Shown here: positions 8,318 through 14,286 of the stretch, piece after piece
Numbering within the stretch: the stretch's first letter is position 1
How the letters are laid out: every line of letters begins with the position of its first letter
Assembly (NCBI GenBank): GCA_027858795.1
Contig: JAQICF010000252.1
Coordinates: forward strand, 1 to 39,721
Origin: Candidatus Delongbacteria bacterium
GTDB lineage: Bacteria > Delongbacteria > UBA4055
Direction: 5' to 3'
DNA length: 39,721 nucleotides
The notes under the pieces: generated by a model
Told to the model about the DNA's origin: nothing
The model's database searches: none
Seen by the model: the letters and a program-made list of their open reading frames with translations, nothing else
Position numbers and translations under genes: made by a program

Positions 8318-8782
8318 ATGAATGATAAAAATAAGTTTAAAGTGTTATTGGTAGAGGACAACGATGATCATGCACTACTGGCAAAAATGTCATTAGATAA
8401 ATTAAATCATATCTCTTTTGTTGATCATGTAATTGATGGTAAACAGGCATTAGATTATTTATTTGACTCAACATCATCTGCAACTAGAGTTCCTAATCTT
8501 ACAATATTAGATTTGAATTTACCGTTTGTTGACGGTTTTGAAGTTTTAGAAGCAATTCGTTCAAATAAGAAATTAAAAGAACTACCTGTAATAATTTTAA
8601 CGACTTCAAGAAATGAATCTGATGTAAAAAGAGCTGTTCAACTTGGCATAATTGAGTATTTTGTAAAACCTTTGAATAAGGAAAAATTAGAAATAATTCT
8701 CGATTCTTTACCAAAAGTTGAACTCATTAAGAATAAGTCTTTGGATAATCTAAATTGGAAAACAATGAGTTTTATTCGCTGA
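8318..8782 (+). CDS. Stand-alone response regulator (REC only)
   Basis: A 154-residue protein that is one receiver domain with a short tail and no output domain, similar in build to Rcp1/phytochrome-type regulators. It has the acidic cluster in VLLVEDNDDH, the phospho-acceptor Asp in TILDLNLPFVDGFE, the Thr-Thr-Ser switch in VIILTTSRNE and Lys in YFVKPLNKEKLE. An in-frame GTG exists at 8309, but the ATG at 8318 is preferred because TAGGTG (8306-8311) then serves as the ribosome binding site. Such single-domain regulators act by protein contact or as phospho-relay intermediates. It sits between two paralogous DUF3606 genes. The REC-HK kinase at 2532 is the only kinase in the window, so pairing with it is possible but unproven. 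Confidence 0.88.
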   Translation: MNDKNKFKVLLVEDNDDHALLAKMSLDKLNHISFVDHVIDGKQALDYLFDSTSSATRVPNLTILDLNLPFVDGFEVLEAIRSNKKLKELPVIILTTSRNESDVKRAVQLGIIEYFVKPLNKEKLEIILDSLPKVELIKNKSLDNLNWKTMSFIR

Positions 8783-8820
8783 AGATATTAATTGATAAAT
8801 AATAAAAAAAGGAGTTAGTT

Positions 8821-9003
8821 ATGCAGCATCATAATATATCTACACATACAACTAAAAATATAAATATTGATGTGTACAATTTATTTGAAGTAAAACAATG
8901 GTGTCTTGACCTTGAAGTTACTCCTTATGATCTTTTTATTGCTTTTAAAGAAGTAGGTACTTCTGCTGTAAAAATAAAAGAATATTTCAAAAAACAATTC
9001 TAA
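8821..9003 (+). CDS. DUF3606-like small protein, copy 2
   Basis: A 60-residue paralogue of the protein at 8046. The shared core is INIDVYNLFEVKQWCLDLE, TPYDLF and VGTSAVKIKEYFKK; this copy keeps the IAFKE segment lost in copy 1 and therefore looks like the intact form. A strong ribosome binding site (AAGGAG) lies just upstream. The gene is 38 bp downstream of the response regulator and probably cotranscribed with it. DUF3606 proteins have no assigned activity; the VGTS turn followed by an amphipathic helix is the recognisable family end. The nucleotide similarity to copy 1 continues past the stop into the 3' hairpin, so the duplicated unit is gene plus hairpin. Confidence 0.78.
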   Translation: MQHHNISTHTTKNINIDVYNLFEVKQWCLDLEVTPYDLFIAFKEVGTSAVKIKEYFKKQF

Positions 9004-9015
9004 GATCCTACACTA

Positions 9016-9067
9016 GATACTATGTTAACTTAATTTTCTCCCCTCCCCCAAAGTTAACCTAGTATCT
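9016..9067 (+). repeat. Long hairpin after DUF3606 copy 2, C-rich loop
   Basis: GATACTATGTTAACTT (9016-9031) pairs with 9051-9066 with one mismatch (9023 against 9059). The loop holds TCTCCCCTCCCC, a close complement of a purine-rich Shine-Dalgarno sequence. It is the counterpart of the hairpin at 8223-8280. Confidence 0.65.
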
Positions 9068-9139
9068 TAACTTGTGTTTTTCACATAAAGATAGAATCTA
9101 TGAACAGTTATTTCATAAATATTAATAAAGGTTTTTTCT

Positions 9140-9469
9140 ATGTACGATCAACTTAATGATGAAGAATTCTGTAAAGAAATGGATAAACTCTTAAAGCAAT
9201 TTTTTAGTAAAAAATACGATATTAATAAAGTCCTAGAGGATCATTTTAATAAAAGCTTATCCTCTATAAGGCAAAGATTTAAACTAAACAGAAGAACAAC
9301 TATTGCTAAATATCGAGATGAAATTTTAGCTCAGATCGCAAGTAGAATGCTAAAAAGAAAAAATTGTTTTGATGTTATGCTACATTGTGGCTTTAGCAAT
9401 CCCTCACATTTTGCAATGTGGTTTAGAAAAATGCACGGGGTTAACCCTTCGGAATATCTAACATACTAG
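9140..9469 (+). CDS. Stand-alone AraC-type DNA-binding domain
   Basis: A 109-residue protein made of the two helix-turn-helix units of the AraC/XylS family with no ligand-binding domain. The C-terminal signature is clear: FDVMLHCGFSNPSHFAMWFRK, then GVNPSEYLTY. The first unit (about residues 25-60) is more diverged, with KSLSSIRQRFKLNRRT in place of the usual recognition helix. Length equals the bare domain. It closes the regulatory cluster of HTH-TPR protein, secreted peptide, DUF3606 pair and response regulator, all on the same strand, and is a likely DNA-binding output for one of them, which is inference. A short A/T-rich gap then leads to the minus-strand island. Confidence 0.82.
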   Translation: MYDQLNDEEFCKEMDKLLKQFFSKKYDINKVLEDHFNKSLSSIRQRFKLNRRTTIAKYRDEILAQIASRMLKRKNCFDVMLHCGFSNPSHFAMWFRKMHGVNPSEYLTY

Positions 9470-9545
9470 ATTTTTTATCGGATCTTTTTTTTATTCACTT
9501 CTTATTTCAAATAAAACAATTAAATATTTAACACCTATCTGTTCG

Positions 9546-9806
9546 CTACGCAAAATCCCCACCGCTTGACACTTTCGTATTTTTGCTTAATGTCAATATC
9601 GGTTTTGTATGGTATAATTTGCTATCCAATATACTTTTTATACATTCACGGCATTGGTCGAATAAGAACTCTTTTCGGTCTGCTGGTATATCATCCGCTT
9701 TACTATGCTTTTTACTATCCTGAGCTCCGTAATAATAGAACTGAACGATCTCATTCTTTAGGACTCCCAACTTGCACGGCACTAAAGTACCGTGTTCCAA
9801 GATCCC
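9546..9806 (-). other. In-frame open stretch beyond the stop of the RhuM-PLD gene
   Basis: After the TAG at 9807-9809 the reading frame of the RhuM-PLD gene stays open for about 86 codons to a second TAG at 9546. The peptide contains VLKNEIVQFYYYGAQDSKK and PILTLSKNTKVSSGGDF and matches nothing I know. A TTG at 9800 could start a separate protein but has no convincing ribosome binding site. It could be a C-terminal extension cut off by a recent stop, foreign DNA at the island edge, or chance. Its base composition looks less AT-rich than its neighbours. Confidence 0.25.
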
Positions 9807-10661
9807 CTACGAGCGTACAAGAAGATCTAGTGCTAATTTATCCATTTTGGAAAAACCGAATAATTTCTTCCCTAGATCTTTTAACGATGCACCAATGTGA
9901 TAAACATTTATACTATCAATAATAACAAATCTATCATGAGATTGCTTAAATATTTTTATTTCAATAGGAAAATATTGTTTCTCGAACTTATCAATATCCT
10001 GCTTCAGCTTTTCTGAAACCGAACTGGTTAATATTTTTACTTTGACATTCTTTTTGACTTCTGTAAGATGTATTAAGACGGAATTGTCTATATAATTATC
10101 TATAATAGTTAAAGATTCCTTTGCACTTTTAAAAAGATTGGACACAAAATTATACGCATAAAATATTTGACCTTTGAAGAATATTCCCTGCTTTGGGATA
10201 ATATCTGTATGAATCTGCAAGTCAATGTTATCAACTTTTTTTATAAGTGAGTAAAGATTATCTTCTATTCTGTTAATTCTGTTATTGAGTGAATAGCCTT
10301 TTAATAAATAATCTTTTAGAACACTATTAGCCCAAATACGAAATTGTGTACCTTGTTTGGATTTAACTCTGTAACCTACGGAAATAATAACATCAAGATT
10401 ATAATATTCTACTTTTTGGGTTTGAGTTTTTCCTTCAATAGCACCGTGTTTCATGGTTGTCGCAAATTTTGCGACAACCACTTTTCTATCTAATTCCCCT
10501 TCGGAAAAAACATTATTTATATGTTTTCCAATTGTCTTTATATCTCTGTTGAATAAAGCTGCTATTTGATTTCTGTTTAACCAAACCGTATCATCTTCAA
10601 CTCTTACGTCTATATGCATAGCCAGTTCATCTGACTGATATAATATTATCTCATTTTTCAT
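9807..10661 (-). CDS. RhuM-family protein with C-terminal PLD-like nuclease domain
   Basis: A 284-residue protein. Residues about 1-125 are a RhuM (virulence protein) domain: DDTVWLNRNQIAALFNRD, KTIGKHINNVF, then VEYYNLDVIISVGYRVKS and GTQFRIWANSVLKDYL. After a coiled linker comes IPKQGIFFKGQIFYAYNFV, which opens a phospholipase D-like fold. Its active motif is HDRFVIID, an HxRx4D variant of the HxKx4D motif, followed by YHIGASLKDLGKKLF. RhuM-type proteins are common in phage and mobile regions; a PLD fold suggests nucleic-acid cleavage, so a toxin or defence role is inferred. It is the last unit of the cassette series and has the shared palindrome upstream at 10713-10725. The ribosome binding site is AGGGATG. 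The C-terminus may be trimmed (see 9546-9806). Confidence 0.78.
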   Translation of the reverse strand: MKNEIILYQSDELAMHIDVRVEDDTVWLNRNQIAALFNRDIKTIGKHINNVFSEGELDRKVVVAKFATTMKHGAIEGKTQTQKVEYYNLDVIISVGYRVKSKQGTQFRIWANSVLKDYLLKGYSLNNRINRIEDNLYSLIKKVDNIDLQIHTDIIPKQGIFFKGQIFYAYNFVSNLFKSAKESLTIIDNYIDNSVLIHLTEVKKNVKVKILTSSVSEKLKQDIDKFEKQYFPIEIKIFKQSHDRFVIIDSINVYHIGASLKDLGKKLFGFSKMDKLALDLLVRS

Positions 10662-10710
10662 TTTACATCCCTATTCATTTTTCACATAATAGGAATATAA
10701 ACATAGCATA

Positions 10711-10783
10711 GTGTCAAATAGTGACCTTTTGGTATTTCTTTTGTGATTTTATTAATAAAAAAAAACCCCTGTAGGAGCTTTTT
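10711..10783 (-). promoter_or_regulatory. Shared cassette leader A: terminator hairpin plus operator/promoter
   Basis: On the minus strand this block has a GGAG/CCCC terminator-like hairpin (10760-10783), then the palindrome GTCACTATTTGAC (10713-10725), which contains TTGACA, then TATATT 12 bp on. It precedes the RhuM-PLD gene. Nearly the same block occurs at 12206-12278 and 13602-13673. Confidence 0.7.
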
Positions 10784-10824
10784 AAATTTAGAAATTAGAA
10801 GTTAGATGTATTTTTCCATTTACC

Positions 10825-10884
10825 GTTGCTTTCCAGACTCACTGGCTCTTGCCAGTCAAGGGGATTAGATCCCCTTGTTGCAAC
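10825..10884. repeat. Compact three-stem structure in cassette spacer
   Basis: GTTGC (10825-10829) pairs with GCAAC (10880-10884) and encloses two perfect hairpins: ACTGGC-TCTT-GCCAGT (10841-10856) and AAGGGGAT-TAG-ATCCCCTT (10858-10876). It is non-coding and probably a dispersed structured repeat; the function is unknown. Confidence 0.5.
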
Positions 10885-10915
10885 TTCTATATTCCTGAAT
10901 TCATCTTAGGATTTT

Positions 10916-11060
10916 TTATGTGATGTACACAAATGACTGTGTTGGTGTTTTGTTAAAATCACTTTTAATATCCAAAGGGATTTCATACTTCTTTGGTTCT
11001 TTGATCTTTATTGCAAAACCTGTTTCCCTTAAAAAATATTCAAACTTTTCTTCATTGTAA
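10916..11060 (-). pseudogene. Remnant of ASCH-domain gene (3' end only)
   Basis: The minus strand encodes about 45 residues, including ETGFAIKIKEPKKYE and DFNKTPTQSFVYIT, ending at the TAA at 10916. These are almost the same as the last residues of the intact ASCH protein at 13915-14286. Similarity stops near 11060 and the frame is closed upstream, so only the 3' end remains, joined to sequence behind the YhcG gene. With the neighbouring spacer and leader block it forms a duplicated segment that matches 13600-14040, evidence for recombination between cassettes. Confidence 0.8.
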
Positions 11061-11133
11061 CCTCCTAATAAAATATCTTATAATACTATTATCGAATATT
11101 TTAGAGTGGAAAGCAAGAGAAAAAGCTGGGTAC

Positions 11134-12159
11134 TCATATATCCATTTGCTTTTTCAATTCTTCCTTACTTGGCAATATCGTTTGAAATTTACTCGCAAAT
11201 ATTTGATTATTATTTTTGGGTAGAGTCATCTTAACTACGGCATTATTCTTTTCCTTACATAAAATTATTCCGATAGTATCATTCTCTTCTTTGAGTTTAA
11301 CCATTCTATCGTAATAATTAACATACATCTGCATTTGTCCGATATCCTGATGTTTTAGTTTACCTATTTTTAGATCTATCAAAACAAAACATTTTAGTAT
11401 TCTATTATAAAATACGAGATCAACGATGAAGTGTTCCTCATCATAACTAAATCTTACCTGTCTTCCAGAAAACAAAAATCCTTTACCAAGTTCAAGTATA
11501 AAATTTTGTAATTTATTAATAATTTTAGTTTCAAATTCAGTTTCAGAATATTTGGTATGCTCTTCAAGGTTTAAAAATTCTAAAACATAAGGATCCTTAA
11601 TAATATCTATTGGAGCTTCAGGTTTATGGTATTTTTTAAGATTATCTTTTATGACCCCCTTTTTATCTTTACTGACACTTATCCTTTCAAACAGAGCTGA
11701 ATCATATTGTCTTTTTAATTCTCGAACAGACCAGTTATTGAGAATTGCTTCCTTTTCGTAAAATTGTCTTTCATCTTTGTTAATATGAATGAGAAAAACA
11801 TAATGTGACCAGCTTAAAGTGAATTTCCTAGACAGTGTCTGTGATTTCTTCTCAATCCCCAAAATCCCCGACAGTGTCGAGGATTTTGAATAAACTGAAT
11901 AAAATAGTCTCATTCTCTCAAGATTCTGGACAGAATACCCTTTTCCAAATTCAGATATTAAATTTTTACTGACTCTTTTTAAAACACTCTTTCCATATTC
12001 CGCTTTACTTTCTCCCTTCTGAACTTGTTCAACGATTAATTTCCCAATCTCATAATAGGTATAAACCATCGCAGTGTTGACGGTTTGTATAACACTTTTT
12101 CTTGCTTCAGTTATTAGCTGCTTAATCTGATCAGTTAAGGATATCTCAATAATATTCAT
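11134..12159 (-). CDS. YhcG-type PDDEXK nuclease (DUF1016)
   Basis: A 341-residue protein of the YhcG/DUF1016 family. The N-terminal helical domain (about 1-160) holds the family phrases VNTAMVYTYYEIGKLIVE, EYGKSVLKRVSKNLISEFG and SWSHYVFLIHINKDERQFY. The C-terminal domain is a PDDEXK nuclease fold: GKGFLFSGRQVRFSYDEEHF, then DLVFYNRILKCFVLIDLKIG (the D...DLK core) and IGQMQMYVNYYD. Members lie in mobile and defence regions, often with restriction systems. The start at 12159 is chosen over an upstream in-frame codon at 12204 because AGGAGAGGG sits just before it and the shared leader ends there. The upstream leader is the same module that precedes its neighbours. Confidence 0.88.
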   Translation of the reverse strand: MNIIEISLTDQIKQLITEARKSVIQTVNTAMVYTYYEIGKLIVEQVQKGESKAEYGKSVLKRVSKNLISEFGKGYSVQNLERMRLFYSVYSKSSTLSGILGIEKKSQTLSRKFTLSWSHYVFLIHINKDERQFYEKEAILNNWSVRELKRQYDSALFERISVSKDKKGVIKDNLKKYHKPEAPIDIIKDPYVLEFLNLEEHTKYSETEFETKIINKLQNFILELGKGFLFSGRQVRFSYDEEHFIVDLVFYNRILKCFVLIDLKIGKLKHQDIGQMQMYVNYYDRMVKLKEENDTIGIILCKEKNNAVVKMTLPKNNNQIFASKFQTILPSKEELKKQMDI

Positions 12160-12205
12160 TCCCTCTCCTACATTTCTTACTTTTATGCAATATATGAAAG
12201 GCAAA

Positions 12206-12278
12206 GTGTCAAATAGTGACCTTTTGGTATTTTATTTGTGATTTTATTAATAAAAAAAAGCCCCAGTAGGTGCTTTTT
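12206..12278 (-). promoter_or_regulatory. Shared cassette leader B: terminator hairpin plus operator/promoter
   Basis: Same layout as block A: hairpin with AAGC/GCTT arms (12252-12280) and palindrome GTCACTATTTGAC (12208-12220), then TATATTG. The identity with block C resumes at the ribosome binding site (12164-12182, AAGTAAGAAATGTAGGAGA). Confidence 0.72.
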
Positions 12279-12284
12279 TTGACT

Positions 12285-12893
12285 TTAATTGTCCATTATT
12301 TGATTTATCCTTACCTCACCAACCAATAACTTCATTTGTTGAATTGCAATCTTATTTAATTTCACCAACCTTTCCGATTGATTTATTCCTTCATTGATAA
12401 AATGAATTTGAATATCTCCATTGTTTTGCAGTTTTACCAAATAGTGCCATATTTAAAACATCTGCTTCACTCGCGTAAATATACTTGATCTGTTTTTCTA
12501 TTAATATATCAGGTATTAACTTCTCTCTAATTGCACTTGTGTGAATACGGTAATTTACTTTTGCAAGTGTTCTTTGTAAATTCCAATTAAGAGATAATCT
12601 CTTATTTTCATCATCTTTTAGCCTTTGAAATTCTTTTATCAGATATAATTTAAATTCGGGACTAAGCCATGTGCCAAACTCAAAAGCAATATCCTTATGA
12701 GCAAAAGTACCACCATACCGACCTGCACTAGCTTTAATTCCTTTTGCATTTGTTTTACTAATCCACTTCTTTGCGGATAAATAAAATCTATTTGTACCTG
12801 ATTCCTTTCTAATTCCCTCGAATTCGAGGGAATTAAAATCAATGTTATTAATTTGCTCCCAAACAGCTAAAAATTCACTTGAATATAAACTTT
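12285..12893 (-). pseudogene. KilA-N domain protein, broken
   Basis: A KilA-N (phage-type DNA-binding) gene that has lost its start and is frameshifted. The main frame runs from about 12890 to a stop at 12391 and encodes the domain end: YSSEFLAVWEQINN, NRFYLSAKKWISKT, GRYGGTFAHKDIAFEFGTW, SPEFKLYLIKEFQRLKDD and NWNLQRTLAKVNYRIHTSA. Past TAKQWR the family C-terminus continues in another frame (INEGINQSERLVKLNKIAI, VRINQIMDN) and stops at 12285. About 55 N-terminal residues are missing, and the remnant begins where the neighbouring ORF6N remnant ends. This points to at least two deletions. Confidence 0.78.
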
Positions 12894-13554
12894 TTATTTT
12901 ATTATCTCTATTATTTTCATTGCTTCGTTCTTCATTTTCGAAAAAGCGAATAATTTCTTACCCAGATCTTTGATAGATGCTCCAATGTGATACTTTTGAA
13001 AACAGATCTGAAATAAAAACATGTGCATCAAAAATCTGACCTTCAAAGAATATTCCCTGCTTAGGTTTTAAATCTTTTGCTTCAATAGCTTTAAAGATTT
13101 TTTCAAACTTTTGATCCGTTACTATCTGTTTTTGCTCTACTTTGTCTAATCGTTGAAAAACACCAGCATTTGTTGATAGAAATTTCTTCAATTTAACGAA
13201 TGCCTGCATGATTTGTATACTCACATTAATCGCAGTCCTACTGCGTAAAATTGCAGATAGCATGGCTACTCCTTGCTCTGTAAAAACAAAAGGAAGATAT
13301 CGTCTACCACCACGTTTTTCTTTTGAGGTTTCAATTTGCAACCTCAAACTTTTATACTCTTCTTCTGTAAGTTGAAATCTAAAACTATTTGGAAATCTTT
13401 CGATGTTTCTTTTAACAGCTAAATTAAGATTTTTTGTTTCAACATTATACAATTCTGCAAGCTCACTATCAAGCATTACTTGCATTCCACGAATTGTAAA
13501 TATCTTATCCTTTAATACTAATTCCTCGGACTTTTCAATTTCATTCTTTTGCAT
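12894..13554 (-). pseudogene. ORF6N-domain protein with truncated PLD-like end, internal deletion
   Basis: The open frame (13554 to 12958) encodes 198 residues. An ORF6N antirepressor-type domain comes first (IFTIRGMQVMLDSELAELY, NSFRFQLTEEEYKSLR, FVFTEQGVAMLSAILRS), then a coiled part and KPKQGIFFEGQIFDAHVF, the same linker that opens the PLD-like domain in the RhuM protein at 9807. Just after SDLFSK the frame breaks: the true C-terminus YHIGASIKDLGKKLFAFSK continues in another frame to a TAA at 12894. The middle of the PLD domain, including its HxKx4D-type motif, is gone. The ORF6N half might still be made. The start has TAGGAGACGAT before it and the shared palindrome at 13604-13616. Confidence 0.82.
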
Positions 13555-13601
13555 ATCGTCTCCTACATTTCTTACTTTTTATTCAAGATACGAATGGTAC
13601 A

Positions 13602-13673
13602 GTGTCAAATAGTGACCTTGTGGTATTTTTTTGCGATTTTATTAATAAAAAAAAGCCCCTGTAGGAGCTTTTT
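13602..13673 (-). promoter_or_regulatory. Shared cassette leader C: terminator hairpin plus operator/promoter
   Basis: Hairpin AAGCCCCT-GT-AGGAGCTT (13653-13670) flanked by A and T tracts, then the palindrome GTCACTATTTGAC (13604-13616), TATCTTG and AAGTAAGAAATGTAGGAGA (13559-13577) before the ORF6N start. Similarity to block A continues outward through a TTTAGAA-rich spacer to about 13701. Confidence 0.72.
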
Positions 13674-13914
13674 AAACTTAGAATTTAGAAGTCAGATGTT
13701 AGAAGTTGGCATCTTTTAATCTTCTCCTTGGACATTGGAAATTCCTTGTTCGATATTGGATATTCACCTCTTAGTTTTTCTTTATTTCATCAAGTCAAAC
13801 AAAAACCCAGCCAATCCATGAGCCACCTCATACCTCATACCTCATACTTCATACCTATCTTTCCCCTTCTCTCTTGGAAGTTTTAATTCTTTTAAGATCT
13901 ATGTTGTATCTTTT
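13674..13914. other. Non-coding spacer with short tandem repeats
   Basis: No gene is seen. It holds TTTAGAAGT-type low-complexity sequence and four tandem 7-bp units (CCTCATA three times and CTTCATA) at 13826-13853. The first part matches the spacer at 10784-10811. Confidence 0.6.
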
Positions 13915-14286
13915 TTATGTGATGTACACAAATGACTGTGGTGGGGTTTTGTTGAAATCATTTTTAATATCTAAAGGGGTTTCATATTTTTTAGGTTCTT
14001 TGATCTTTATTGCAAAACCTGTTTCTTTACCTTTGTAGTATTCAAAAAAGAATTCTTTATTGATCCCGGAATCCTGCTCTGTAATATTCCATAGATCATT
14101 GATACTACTATTTAAAATTCTTTCTATCTCAAATTCGCCAATTACTTTTTGAACAGGTGAAGAGGAATAAACAACAATAGTTTTGATATTCGGATTTTTG
14201 AAAATACTACGCCTGAATTCGTACTTTTTTGTACCTGCAAATATCTTATTGGCATATTCTGGTTTAATCGACAATAATACTTTCAT
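13915..14286 (-). CDS. ASCH-domain protein
   Basis: A 123-residue single-domain protein of the ASCH (PUA-like) superfamily. Visible marks are MKVLLSIKPEYANKIFAGTK, YEFRRSIF (the usual ExR-type contact), IVVYSSSPVQKVIGEFEI and the closing ETGFAIKIKEPKKYETPL. ASCH domains bind RNA or modified nucleotides; one member is an amidohydrolase, but most have no known activity. Its start overlaps the end of the PIN-GNAT-PUA gene by 23 bp, so the two are translationally coupled and probably act together. A partial copy of its 3' end lies at 10916-11060. Confidence 0.82.
   Translation of the reverse strand: MKVLLSIKPEYANKIFAGTKKYEFRRSIFKNPNIKTIVVYSSSPVQKVIGEFEIERILNSSINDLWNITEQDSGINKEFFFEYYKGKETGFAIKIKEPKKYETPLDIKNDFNKTPPQSFVYIT

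Noticed and set aside
8223..9067. Two ordinary terminators after the DUF3606 genes
   Set aside because: The stems are AT-rich, long and lack a clean T tract after them; the kept pairing and C-rich loops suggest something more, although a terminator role is not excluded.
12639..12842. A 67-residue minus-strand protein
   Set aside because: It is an out-of-frame reading of the KilA-N remnant, whose true frame shows clear domain motifs.
10711..13673. Integron cassette array with attC sites
   Set aside because: The repeated blocks lack RYYYAAC and GTTRRRY core sites in the right order, they sit at gene starts as promoters, and no integrase gene is in the window.
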